NCBI RefSeq assembly: GCF_014200495.1
Contig: NZ_JACHBY010000006.1
Location: 62,001 to 126,000, forward strand
Length of the DNA: 64,000 nucleotides
Direction: 5' to 3'
DNA from: Mucilaginibacter geliditolerans
GTDB taxonomy: Bacteria > Bacteroidota > Bacteroidia > Sphingobacteriales > Sphingobacteriaceae
Positions 34,961 to 43,928 of this stretch are shown piece by piece (position 1 is the first letter of the stretch; every line of letters starts with the position of its first letter). The position numbers were made by a program, and so were the translations under genes. The notes under the pieces were generated by a model. The model saw only the letters and a program-made list of their open reading frames with translations. It ran no database searches and had not been told where the DNA came from.

Positions 34961-36313
34961 ATGATTAACATGATAAAGATGTATACAAAGCCATTTACAG
35001 ATCATAATAGCACCCGCCGTATTTCGTTTTTGAAGTTTGGTGTAACAGTCATCTTTTTGGTGGCTGTACTTGTTTTACCCAATAGTGTTATTGCCAGGGA
35101 TGGGCAGCTGTTAGCCGGTACTGCTAAAGTAAACATCACCCCAAAAACTGATGAGTTATTACATGATTCGGTTTATGCCAGGAGCCTGGTGCTTGACATG
35201 AATGGCAAGCGGCTGGCATTTGTTGCTGTAGATCTGGCTATTTTTGTCAGTGACCGGGTGGCAAATATCTGCAAAGAAAAATACGGGATATCGCAGGTGA
35301 TGATCTCCTCCTCGCATACGCATTCTGAACCCATGGTCAATGATAAAAGAGCGTTTCAGAGGAATCCTTATGTCACATTTTATGAAGATCAGATTATTCA
35401 CGCAGTTGAAATGGCAACCCATAACATGTTCCCGGCCAAAATATCCGCGGGGCATACTACCTTTCCGCAATTGGGCTTTAACAGGCTCATTACCCGTGAA
35501 GATGGGCATGCACGTGAATCATGGGTAGGGGATGAACACTACACACGTGAAAATCCCGAGCGCATTCCTTTTGGCCCGGTCGATCCCGAGCTGGGTGTTA
35601 TTAAAATAGAAGATATGCAGGGGCAGCCGCGTGTGATATTAATGAATTATGCCTGCCATGCCGATATTGTTTGTTTCAATTACGCCATATCTGCCGATTA
35701 CCCTGGTGTAGCATCACGCAAGGTTGAAGAAGCATTCGATAACAAGGTGAATTGCCTTTTTGTACAGGGTGCTGCCGGTAATATCGAGTCATTACAGATT
35801 AGTCCCCGCAGATCAGGTCCTAATGATTCGGTGCAAACAGATTATAAGCCAATGAACAGAACGGGTGAATTGCTTGCTTATGAAACTATAAAACTAGCTA
35901 AAAAGCTGTCGGCCATCAGTAATCAAACAAGTGTTAAGTTTTTGGATGATTCCCTTCATTTCATCGGTAGGTACAATAAAACGCTTAATTATAATGTGCA
36001 TCTCGTAACCATCATCATAAATGATAATATAGTTATAGCGGCTTGTCCGGGTGAATTATTTGTCCAGTTGGGTTTGGAATGGAAAAAGAAGATGGGTGAT
36101 GCCTCAGCTAATCCTTTTTTGTTTGGATATACCTGGAGCGGCGGGAACTGGCCCGGCTACATAGCCGATGTGCGGTCAGCTGCGTTAGGCGGGTACGGAG
36201 CTGACCAGAACCCGGACATTATACAAGTTGGCGCGGGCGAATCGATCATTAATAAACAACTGGAAAACTATTATCGCTTAAACGGTTTAATGCGTGTTAC
36301 ACCCGGCCCTTAA
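34961..36313 (+). CDS. Neutral/alkaline ceramidase-like hydrolase
   Basis: Resembles the N-terminal catalytic domain of neutral ceramidases, zinc amidases. The mature part begins LLAGTAKVNITP, a family hallmark, and contains ISSSHTHSEP, which supplies zinc-binding histidines, then NYACHADIV and FVQGAAGNIES. The start at 34961 gives MINMIKMYTKPF and a membrane or signal segment at about residues 22-46; the open frame reaches an ATG at 34844, but those residues do not resemble a signal peptide. About 450 aa is shorter than full ceramidases (about 650-750 aa) and lacks the C-terminal beta domain. In glycan loci this family may hydrolyse other amides or esters, so ceramide as substrate is not certain. 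Confidence 0.8.
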   Translation: MINMIKMYTKPFTDHNSTRRISFLKFGVTVIFLVAVLVLPNSVIARDGQLLAGTAKVNITPKTDELLHDSVYARSLVLDMNGKRLAFVAVDLAIFVSDRVANICKEKYGISQVMISSSHTHSEPMVNDKRAFQRNPYVTFYEDQIIHAVEMATHNMFPAKISAGHTTFPQLGFNRLITREDGHARESWVGDEHYTRENPERIPFGPVDPELGVIKIEDMQGQPRVILMNYACHADIVCFNYAISADYPGVASRKVEEAFDNKVNCLFVQGAAGNIESLQISPRRSGPNDSVQTDYKPMNRTGELLAYETIKLAKKLSAISNQTSVKFLDDSLHFIGRYNKTLNYNVHLVTIIINDNIVIAACPGELFVQLGLEWKKKMGDASANPFLFGYTWSGGNWPGYIADVRSAALGGYGADQNPDIIQVGAGESIINKQLENYYRLNGLMRVTPGP

Positions 36314-36481
36314 CAGAATTCTTTTCTAATTTCACAGTAACAATAAGGACCATTTATATCGACATAATAATTATTTAACACAGTATCAAAATTATTACAG
36401 ACAGGTAAAATGCTGCTTAATAGTATTGTAAATGCAGGTATTACTTAACTATGAATGCATTCGTCATTAAGTATGGGTGTT

Positions 36482-36516
36482 TTTTAAGAGTTAATTAAGC
36501 TTTTATTAAGCATTAA
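36482..36516 (+). promoter_or_regulatory. Heptamer array upstream of the cytochrome c operon
   Basis: Heptamers TTTTAAG, AATTAAG and TATTAAG have 4-bp spacers, with TTAA cores at 36484, 36495, 36506 and a fourth at 36513. A -7-like TACTTTAA is at 36550 with a TTG at 36525-36527, so here the array sits farther upstream of the likely promoter than at other sites. Confidence 0.5.
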
Positions 36517-36596
36517 ACCTTTTTTTGGATTATCATTATATAACCGCTTTACTTTAACCAATAGTAAACACAACCTTTTAAAACGAATATTATAAT

Positions 36597-37004
36597 ATGA
36601 GATTGAAATTTTCTTCTGCTTTAATCGCCGTTACTTTAATTGCCAGTCTGGGCTTATCAACAAACGGTGCATCTGCTCAAACACACAAAAAATCAACAGT
36701 AACAAAAAAGAAAGCCACTGTTAAAAAACCTACCGCCGCCGATCTGCAGCAAGGTAAAGATCTGGTAGCAAAATCAGATTGTTTAAGCTGCCACAAGTTG
36801 GATATTAAATTGGTAGGCCCTGCTTATAAGGATGTTGCTGCAAAATACCCGGCAACCGAGGCTAATTATGAATTGCTAACTCAAAAAGTGATCAACGGAG
36901 GCAGTGGGGTATGGGGGCAAGTAGCTATGGCAGCTCACCCGGCAATTCCACCGGCAGATGTGAAAAAAATGGTTGAATATGTCCTATCAATCAAGCAGCA
37001 ATAA
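36597..37004 (+). CDS. Periplasmic class I cytochrome c
   Basis: A small exported electron carrier. The signal peptide (about residues 1-28, ASAQ) is followed by a Lys/Thr-rich linker (THKKSTVTKKKATVKK) and a single haem domain with CLSCH at 62-66 and the likely axial Met111 in VAMAAHP. The 135-aa length and the pattern KLVGPAYKDVAAKY fit c551/c552-type proteins. It is the first gene of the operon and may accept electrons from the dehydrogenase-cytochrome protein encoded at 40198. The TonB receptor gene starts 8 bp after its stop. Confidence 0.9.
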   Translation: MRLKFSSALIAVTLIASLGLSTNGASAQTHKKSTVTKKKATVKKPTAADLQQGKDLVAKSDCLSCHKLDIKLVGPAYKDVAAKYPATEANYELLTQKVINGGSGVWGQVAMAAHPAIPPADVKKMVEYVLSIKQQ

Positions 37005-37011
37005 AACGGGG

Positions 37012-39363
37012 ATGACTAAAATAATACTTCTATTCTCCGGACTGTTTTTTTTGCGATCAATGGCATTTGCTCAATCTTTATCAGGCACAGTAAAAGATGC
37101 AAAGGACATTGCGGTGCACGGTGCAAATGTTTACCTGCTCAATACTAATTTGAGTACATCAACCAATGCAAATGGCGGGTTCAATATTAAAAATATACCT
37201 GCAGGTAACTATACTGTAAAAATAAGTGCAGTTGGCTATGCCACCTTAACTAAGGTAATTAATATTACCAACGCCTCATCTGTAAATTTCACATTAATAA
37301 ATGCGGATAAACAGCTTGATGAAGTTTTGGTAACGGCCCAGAAGCAGGATGAAGAATCTCAGAAACTACCCATGAGTATTTCAGTTATCACGGCCAAACA
37401 GGTTGATGATGATAAAATATGGAATATTAAAGATATAACGGGCCTGGTGCCCAACCTGTATGCGGCTAACCCTGGCGACAACCGTAACGTAACCTCTGTA
37501 CGGGGTATAACCACAACGTCATATGATCCGGCTGTTGCTACTTATATTGATGGGGTTAATCAGTTTGGCCTGGATACCTACATTGCCCAGTTACTTGATG
37601 TTGACCGCATTGAAATACTACGCGGCCCGCAGGGAACGCTGTACGGGCGCAATGCTACCGGCGGGGTAATTAATATTATTACTAAACAGCCCACTAATGA
37701 AACCACCGGTTTTGCAGGGGTTGACATTGGTAATTATGACCAGCAACGCTATAGTTTTGGTTTGCGCACACCAATAATAAAAGATAAGCTGTTTTTGGGC
37801 GTAGCAGGTTTGTTCTCCAATTTTGGCGGGTTTTATACCAACTCATTCAATAATACCAAATTTGATAAGCAACATTACTTTTTAGGCAACTATTATCTGA
37901 AATTTCTGGCTAACTCCAAATTGTCATTCACACTAAATGTAAAGAATGATATAAACCGTAATAACGGGCCGTTTACACTGGTTTCAAGCGCGCAGCAGGC
38001 ATTAGCTACGCCGTTTGTAGTTGATCAGAATGCGACCACTACTATGGTTGATAATACGTTCAACGCATCTCTGTCGGCAAATTACATCGGCAGCGCCTTT
38101 AACTTTACCTCGCAGTCATCCTACCAAAAAAACTATAGATATTATAAACAACCTATTGATGGTGATTTTTCTCCTATAGATGGGATCTCATTAATTAATA
38201 ACTATGGTCCGGATTGGAATATCGTGCAAACGGGCATCCAGGAGTTTCGTTTCAGTTCACCAACAACATCAACATCACGTTTAAAATGGACTGCCGGGGC
38301 CTATGGCTTTTTTAACTACAGCCCTACAAAAGTAGGCACACACTTTGGCAATGATGCGCAAATGGTGGGTTCGCCTGTAGCTAATTTTACCAGCATCAAC
38401 ATCAATACCAGCACCAATTACGGGATGGCATTTTATGGCCAGGTAATCTATGTTTTCACGCCTGAATTTGATGTTACCGCAGGTTTAAGATACGATTACG
38501 AGCACAAAAAGGAATTTATAAACGGAGCTTTTCAACCAGACGGGCAGGCCCCGGTTGTTACCCGGACAGATACAGCTTCAACGGCAACTTTTAAAGCTCT
38601 TTCACCCAAAGTAACTGCAGCCTGGCATCTTACCGAAAATAACAACCTGTATGCTGCCTATAACAGGGGCTTTAGGGCAGGTGGTATAAGCGAACTGGGT
38701 TCTGATCCGACGCAGCCACCTTTGTATAATTACAAACCCGAATACAGTGATAATTATGAAGCTGGTACAAAAAATACTTTCCTGGATAAACGCATCCGTT
38801 TAAATGCCGATGTTTTTTATACCCGGGTTAATAATGCGCAGGTACCTACGCTCTTATTGCCTGATGCAATTACTGTAACCCAGAACGCAGGTAAGCTGAC
38901 CAGTTATGGTGCCGAAGCGGAATTTGCCGCCACACCGGTTGAAGGGCTTGAAATTGATTACAATTTTGGCTATACCCATGCCCGGTATACCAGTTTAAAC
39001 ATTCCGGTTAATGATAGCGTGGTAAATTTTAAAGGTAACCACCAGGTATTTACACCTAACATAACCTCAACACTGTTGGCGCAATACGCTTATGGCTTAG
39101 GCAGTTCAAAGAAAGTGAAACTGGTAGCCCATGGAGAGTGGCATTATTTGGGTGATCAGTACTTTGATCTGGCTAATACTATCGAGCAAAAAGCCTACAA
39201 TACATTTAATGCCCGCTTGGGTGTATCAACCAAACGGTTCGATGTATTTTTATGGGGGAGCAATATTTTTAATAAACACTATGTTGATTATGCCTACGAT
39301 TTTGGAGCCGCCCATTTAGGCAATCCCCGCACGTTTGGCCTGAGCGTAAAGACAATTTTTTAA
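37012..39363 (+). CDS. TonB-dependent receptor with carboxypeptidase-regulatory-like domain
   Basis: Outer-membrane TonB-dependent transporter of the general siderophore/small-substrate type rather than the SusC type. I chose the Met at 37012 (MTKIILLF) because it is preceded by GGGG and leads straight into a signal peptide; the upstream ATG at 36973 overlaps the cytochrome gene. A carboxypeptidase-regulatory-like domain (SLSGTVKDAKDIAVHGANVYL) is followed by a plug (VTSVRGITTTSYDPAV, RIEILRGPQGTLYGRNATGG) and a barrel ending FGLSVKTIF. The length of 783 aa is normal. No SusD partner follows. In this operon it could import a sugar, a sugar acid or a cofactor, but the substrate is unknown. Confidence 0.92.
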   Translation: MTKIILLFSGLFFLRSMAFAQSLSGTVKDAKDIAVHGANVYLLNTNLSTSTNANGGFNIKNIPAGNYTVKISAVGYATLTKVINITNASSVNFTLINADKQLDEVLVTAQKQDEESQKLPMSISVITAKQVDDDKIWNIKDITGLVPNLYAANPGDNRNVTSVRGITTTSYDPAVATYIDGVNQFGLDTYIAQLLDVDRIEILRGPQGTLYGRNATGGVINIITKQPTNETTGFAGVDIGNYDQQRYSFGLRTPIIKDKLFLGVAGLFSNFGGFYTNSFNNTKFDKQHYFLGNYYLKFLANSKLSFTLNVKNDINRNNGPFTLVSSAQQALATPFVVDQNATTTMVDNTFNASLSANYIGSAFNFTSQSSYQKNYRYYKQPIDGDFSPIDGISLINNYGPDWNIVQTGIQEFRFSSPTTSTSRLKWTAGAYGFFNYSPTKVGTHFGNDAQMVGSPVANFTSININTSTNYGMAFYGQVIYVFTPEFDVTAGLRYDYEHKKEFINGAFQPDGQAPVVTRTDTASTATFKALSPKVTAAWHLTENNNLYAAYNRGFRAGGISELGSDPTQPPLYNYKPEYSDNYEAGTKNTFLDKRIRLNADVFYTRVNNAQVPTLLLPDAITVTQNAGKLTSYGAEAEFAATPVEGLEIDYNFGYTHARYTSLNIPVNDSVVNFKGNHQVFTPNITSTLLAQYAYGLGSSKKVKLVAHGEWHYLGDQYFDLANTIEQKAYNTFNARLGVSTKRFDVFLWGSNIFNKHYVDYAYDFGAAHLGNPRTFGLSVKTIF

Positions 39364-39382
39364 ACTAAATTATAACCTAAGA

Positions 39383-40174
39383 ATGAAAGTATCACCAATA
39401 ATTAGCCTTAAACAGGCTTTGAAAGTTTCAGGAACAATGGTTTTCCTTGTTTTATCTTGCTTCACAATTGCTTGGGCATCAGGCTACAAGCACAAGCCTA
39501 AAATACTTGTGTTCAGCAAAACAAAGGGTTTCCATCATGCATCAATTGCTGTTGGTAATATTGCCATACAAAAATTGGGCGCCGAAAATAATTTTGATGT
39601 AGATACAACCACCGATGCTTCAAAATTTACCATTGATAACTTAAAGCAGTATGCGGCAATTGTGTTTTTAAGCACAACCGGTCTCAGTACACAACTATTT
39701 ACCGAAGATGAAAAAGCAGCTTTAAAACAATATATTGAACATGGCGGAGGCTACGTAGGGGTTCATGCCGCAACGGATTGCTGTTACGACTGGCAGTGGT
39801 ATGGCAATCTTTCAGGTGCTTATTTTAAGGGCCATCCTAGCCAGCAGGAAGCTGTTTTAGATGTAGTTGATTCTACTAACATCGCTACCAGTTTTTTACC
39901 AAGGCATTGGAAAAGGAAAGATGAGTGGTACTCCTTTAAATGGATGGCCCCTGATCTGCATGTGCTGATCAAAATCGACGAAAAGAGTTATGATCAGCAA
40001 AAGGATGAACTAAAAATGGGCGATCATCCCATGGCATGGTACCATACTTATGATGGCGGCAGAGCTTTTTATACCGAACTAGGCCATACCGATGAATCAT
40101 ACGCCGACCCTCTTTACCTGAAACATTTGCTGGGTGGAATAGAATACGCCATAGGTAAAAATTATAAGCAATAA
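39383..40174 (+). CDS. ThuA-like protein
   Basis: A ThuA-like protein with a glutamine-amidotransferase-like flavodoxin fold, exported by an N-terminal signal segment (about residues 1-32). Typical segments are ILVFSKTKGFHHASI, YIEHGGGYVGVHAATDC, and HPMAWYHTYDGGRAFYTELGHTDES with its histidines, followed by LLGGIEYAIG. ThuA family proteins take part in oxidation of disaccharides such as trehalose to 3-keto forms or in handling the products. Here it is 19 bp after the TonB receptor and 23 bp before a dehydrogenase-cytochrome gene, which agrees with a periplasmic sugar oxidation route. The exact reaction is not known. Confidence 0.88.
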   Translation: MKVSPIISLKQALKVSGTMVFLVLSCFTIAWASGYKHKPKILVFSKTKGFHHASIAVGNIAIQKLGAENNFDVDTTTDASKFTIDNLKQYAAIVFLSTTGLSTQLFTEDEKAALKQYIEHGGGYVGVHAATDCCYDWQWYGNLSGAYFKGHPSQQEAVLDVVDSTNIATSFLPRHWKRKDEWYSFKWMAPDLHVLIKIDEKSYDQQKDELKMGDHPMAWYHTYDGGRAFYTELGHTDESYADPLYLKHLLGGIEYAIGKNYKQ

Positions 40175-40197
40175 ACCGTTCAATTTCAAATAACAAA

Positions 40198-42432
40198 ATG
40201 AGAAGAAATCATAAATGGTTGTTAGGCATTTTATGCACAACTGCCGTGCTTTTATATACTTGTAAGGCAAAATATCCGGTGCAATTCCCTGTACAACGGG
40301 ATGCAACAGGTAAAATACTGGTTAATCCGCATCCGGATCCAGGCCCAAAATCACCAGTGGATGAAATAAGATCGATCTATCTGCCAAAGGGTTATCATTT
40401 ACAGCTGGTAGCCAGTGAGCCACTAGTTAGTCAACCGGTGGCCATAGCCTGGGATGGGGACGGAAGAATGTATGTAGCCGAAATGACTACCTATATGAAA
40501 AACGTTAACGGCACAGGTCAGCGCAGCAATACCTGCCGCATTAAACTGCTGGAAGATACCAATGGCGATGGTGTAATGGATAAAATTACCATATTTGCCG
40601 ACAGCCTGGTATTGCCAAGGATGATCCTTCCGCTTGATCACGGTCGGTTATTGGTTGATGAAACTTATTCAAATCATATCTATTGTTTTCAGGATACTGA
40701 CGGCGATGGAAAGGCAGATACCAAAACGATCTATTATAACAACCCTGCACCTAACACCAGTAACCTGGAACACCAGAAAAGTGGTTTAATCTGGAACCTC
40801 GATAACCGCATATATGTTACTTATGACCCCCTGCGATATACGTATAGTAATAATCATTTGATAGCAGATTCATTGATACAGGGTTCGCCGCCGCAATGGG
40901 GCCTGGCCAATGATAATTATGGCAGGCTTTTCTTTTCATCGGCAGGCAGTGAAGTGCCTGCGTTGGATTTTCAACAGAACCTGCACTATGGTACGCTTGA
41001 TTTTAAGGATCAGTATACGGATGAATTTAACGCGGTATGGCCTATTATAGCTACTCCCGATGTGCAGGGCGGTGTACATCGTTTGCGTGAAGATAGCACA
41101 TTAAACCATTTTACAGCTTGTAACGGACAATCCATTTACCGGGGTGATAAACTACCTCTGGATGCACAGGGCGACCTGTATATATGCGAACCTGTTGGGC
41201 GATTGATTCGCCGTGCAAAGGTTACTGATAACCAGGGGAAAATAACACTTCAAAATGCTTATGATAAACAAGAGTTCCTGGCTTCGAGTGATATGAATTT
41301 CAGACCGGTAAACACGGTTACCGGGCCTGATGGCTGTATGTATATTGTGGATATGTATCACGGTATTATACAGGAAAGCGAGTGGACAAAGGCTGATAGC
41401 TATTTGCGCCCGCAGATAATGCGGTTAGGGTTGGATAAGAATGTGGGCCGCGGCCGTATCTTCAGGGTGGTTTATGATGGAATGAAGCCACCAAAAGTTC
41501 GCCCGCATATGCTGGAAGAACCAAGTGCGCAACTGGTAACTTATTTAAACAGTCCTAATGGCTGGTGGCGTGATAATGCACAAAAACTGCTGGTTCTGAG
41601 AGGAGATAAATCAGTAGTGCCGGCATTAAAGGCAATGGCCTTAACATCACCCAACCAACTTGCCCGTATCCATGCTTTATGGACGCTGAACGGATTAGGC
41701 GAAATGGATGCTGCAACTTTTGCCAGCGCGTTAAAAGATGCTGATGCACAGGTACGTAAAACAACAGTTTGGATAGGCGAGGACTTTATGAAAAAGAATG
41801 ATCAGGCAATAGATGTATTGTCCATGCTCAAGGATGATCCAAGTGCTGATGTGCGTTTTCAGTTGCTGTTAACTATGCGTTTTGTAAATACGGACAAATC
41901 AAAGGCACTTATAGCTTATTTAATTGATCATTATTCCAGCGACCCGGTATTGGCTTATTCGCAAAAATCATATGAAGATGGTATAAAAGCGCTGGCAGAT
42001 CAGCAAAAAAGGGAAGCCATGATGCATGAATTGGAAAGAAACCTGGTTGTACAAGGCGCGGGGATATTTAAGCAGCTATGTGCAACTTGCCATGGAGCAG
42101 ATGCCAAAGGTATTAGAATTGGCGGAAAGGATATACCGGCACCGGTACTTGCTGGGAATATAGATGTTAACGCAGGCAAGGAAAAACTAATAAAGATTTT
42201 ATTGTATGGTTTACACGGCCCTATCAGAGGGAAAACCTACCCCGATGTAATGCCCGCGCTTGGTAGTAATGATAATAATTATATAGCATCGGTACTAAGC
42301 TATATACGCAGTGATTTTGGTAACAAAGCACCTATTATTTACCCCGAAGATGTGGAAAAAATCAGGCAGGCAACTAAGGGAAGGACAGAAAGCTGGACAA
42401 TGGATGAACTAAATGCAGCTATAGGTAAGTAA
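40198..42432 (+). CDS. Beta-propeller dehydrogenase / HEAT / cytochrome c lipoprotein
   Basis: A fused redox protein of the 'putative membrane-bound dehydrogenase' type. The lipobox Cys is near residue 21 (LLYTC). The N-terminal half is a six-bladed propeller like PQQ-dependent sugar dehydrogenases (WDGDGRMYVAEM, LLEDTNGDGVMDK, GPDGCMYIVDMYHG). HEAT-like helices follow (about 430-610), then a class I cytochrome c domain with CATCH at 628-632 and MPALGS as the likely Met ligand. It is the last gene of the operon. Electrons could pass from the propeller to its own haem and then to the cytochrome encoded at 36597. Whether PQQ is bound cannot be told; no PQQ synthesis genes are in the window. Confidence 0.85.
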   Translation: MRRNHKWLLGILCTTAVLLYTCKAKYPVQFPVQRDATGKILVNPHPDPGPKSPVDEIRSIYLPKGYHLQLVASEPLVSQPVAIAWDGDGRMYVAEMTTYMKNVNGTGQRSNTCRIKLLEDTNGDGVMDKITIFADSLVLPRMILPLDHGRLLVDETYSNHIYCFQDTDGDGKADTKTIYYNNPAPNTSNLEHQKSGLIWNLDNRIYVTYDPLRYTYSNNHLIADSLIQGSPPQWGLANDNYGRLFFSSAGSEVPALDFQQNLHYGTLDFKDQYTDEFNAVWPIIATPDVQGGVHRLREDSTLNHFTACNGQSIYRGDKLPLDAQGDLYICEPVGRLIRRAKVTDNQGKITLQNAYDKQEFLASSDMNFRPVNTVTGPDGCMYIVDMYHGIIQESEWTKADSYLRPQIMRLGLDKNVGRGRIFRVVYDGMKPPKVRPHMLEEPSAQLVTYLNSPNGWWRDNAQKLLVLRGDKSVVPALKAMALTSPNQLARIHALWTLNGLGEMDAATFASALKDADAQVRKTTVWIGEDFMKKNDQAIDVLSMLKDDPSADVRFQLLLTMRFVNTDKSKALIAYLIDHYSSDPVLAYSQKSYEDGIKALADQQKREAMMHELERNLVVQGAGIFKQLCATCHGADAKGIRIGGKDIPAPVLAGNIDVNAGKEKLIKILLYGLHGPIRGKTYPDVMPALGSNDNNYIASVLSYIRSDFGNKAPIIYPEDVEKIRQATKGRTESWTMDELNAAIGK

Positions 42433-42845
42433 TACGCTTGACCGATAATGGCGACGGTTCGAGCCCAGCCACACAAAAAAAGCCCCGCAGACATGCGGGG
42501 CTTTTTTTGTGGATTTTTTATAATTAGTGATGGCTATACTGCGTAAATCTCCCCGCAGGGTATAAAAACTATTTATCCGGTATTTCACTAAAACTAATTT
42601 AAGGCAATAGATAGAATGCAGCTATTGGTAGGTAAAATACGCTGCCCCGTCGACTTTAACATTTCTTAACAAGGATCTTTTAGACGTTTGTATCAGAAAA
42701 CAGCGTTAAGGGTTTCAGTTAACATGTTTGGCAACTATATTTTATTAATCATTAAATAACTCATTCAAATCCACATTAAGCATTATGCATCCGTTTTTAC
42801 GCTATTAATCATCAATTTTTAATTAAAAATCACTTTAATAATCGT
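42433..42845. other. Intergenic region with tRNA-like 3' end and terminator
   Basis: This 413-base gap begins with a short segment at 42451-42474 that resembles a tRNA T-arm and 3' end (GGTTCGAGCCC at 42456-42466), without the rest of a tRNA. A strong terminator follows, then about 330 bases of AT-rich sequence with no supported gene. Confidence 0.4.
42474..42509. terminator. Strong bidirectional terminator
   Basis: Stem AGCCCCGCA/TGCGGGGCT (42481-42489 with 42494-42502) has an A-run before it and a T-run after it. It ends the redox operon. Confidence 0.9.
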
Positions 42846-43553
42846 ATGAAACGGATCAGCAATAATATATACCAGATTAGCCTGGGGTGGGTTAACGTTT
42901 TTGTAATTGAAGATAATGGCCTCACATTGGTAGGGACCGGCCCAAAAGGGAGTGCCGGTAAAATCTTCAATACCATTAAATCTGCGGGTAAAGATCCTTA
43001 TTCCATCAAACAGGTCATCCTAACACATCTGCATCCTGATCACGCCGGAAGTGCCGGGGAAATAAAAAGAATTTTAGGAGTGCCGATGATGGCACATTTT
43101 GACGACGCACAGATTATACGATATGGCATTGCTTTTCGCAAAGAATTATCCCTGACACCCGGATTGAAAAATTGGTTGATCTATCATTTGGCAATAAAAC
43201 GGTCGGCAATAGATATTGACCCGGTTGAGATAGACAGGCAGTTAAATGATAACGACTTGCTGCCTTTATTGGGTGGGCTCCGCGTTATACATACACCGGG
43301 ACACAGTAAGGGCCATATCTCGCTGCTGGCCGAAAAAGAAGAAGTGCTGATTGCTGGGGACCTGTTATCAAATAGCATGGGGCTCGACCTGAGCGTGTTT
43401 TATGAGGATAGGGACGAGGGCATTCGCAGCATTGTTAAAGTAACAGATCTGGACTTCGAAAAAGTTGTTTTCGGGCATGGCAGGCCAATCTTGAGCAACG
43501 CAGGCAGCATCATTAGGGAGGCGTTTAATAGTTATGATTATTCATTCATTTAA
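42846..43553 (+). CDS. MBL-fold metallo-hydrolase
   Basis: A cytoplasmic metallo-beta-lactamase-fold hydrolase. The metal site motif H-x-H-x-D-H is at residues 61-66 (THLHPDHAG); further ligands are in HTPGHSKGHIS, AGDLL and FGHGRP. The 235-aa length is typical for glyoxalase II-like members. The usual LIDTG turn before the motif reads LVGTG. The following small gene starts 3 bp after its stop. Substrate is unknown; thioester or lactone hydrolysis is common in the family. Confidence 0.88.
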   Translation: MKRISNNIYQISLGWVNVFVIEDNGLTLVGTGPKGSAGKIFNTIKSAGKDPYSIKQVILTHLHPDHAGSAGEIKRILGVPMMAHFDDAQIIRYGIAFRKELSLTPGLKNWLIYHLAIKRSAIDIDPVEIDRQLNDNDLLPLLGGLRVIHTPGHSKGHISLLAEKEEVLIAGDLLSNSMGLDLSVFYEDRDEGIRSIVKVTDLDFEKVVFGHGRPILSNAGSIIREAFNSYDYSFI

Positions 43554-43556
43554 ATC

Positions 43557-43877
43557 ATGAAGAATCAGATTAGTCAACTATATTATTTCGGCCTGAAGAT
43601 CGTCTTTATGGTAGCCGAATACAGCGGCCCTACTTTGTTTGTTTCATTAATGAACCTTTGCCTGCCAAAAGTTGTACAGGTGTTAAGTGAATATACCCGG
43701 GCTTTTCAATCGGTGACGGGAGGGGGTGATCCAGCGGTCTTTTTACGGAATTATGAAATGTATAATGCACTGCGACACAAAATCATCAGATACAGTTCAT
43801 TATCTATACGATTGTATAAAATGAATTGGTTCGATCCCGGACTTATGAGCAAAGCCCCACAGGCATGCAGGGCTTAA
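43557..43877 (+). CDS. Small hypothetical protein
   Basis: A 106-aa protein of no recognised family, placed 3 bp after the MBL-fold gene and so probably co-transcribed. The N-terminal half is hydrophobic (about residues 9-42) and may associate with the membrane; the C-terminal half is basic and tyrosine-rich. The last codons run through an imperfect hairpin (AAGCCC...GGGCTT, then TTTT), so the C-terminal KAPQACRA is written by terminator-like sequence. The composition looks protein-like, but the gene is supported mainly by position. Confidence 0.5.
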   Translation: MKNQISQLYYFGLKIVFMVAEYSGPTLFVSLMNLCLPKVVQVLSEYTRAFQSVTGGGDPAVFLRNYEMYNALRHKIIRYSSLSIRLYKMNWFDPGLMSKAPQACRA

Positions 43878-43928
43878 TTTTCTGAATTATATTAGTTATG
43901 CGGTAACACACCAATTGCAGCGTGAAGT

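Noticed and set aside
36314..36596. The 283-base gap before the cytochrome c gene as a place for a small gene
   Set aside because: It is AT-rich promoter sequence with the TTAA array; no frame with a credible start was seen.
42745..42826. Several TTAA motifs before the MBL-fold gene
   Set aside because: The steps (7, 24, 29, 18) are irregular, so this does not match the arrays at the glycan genes.
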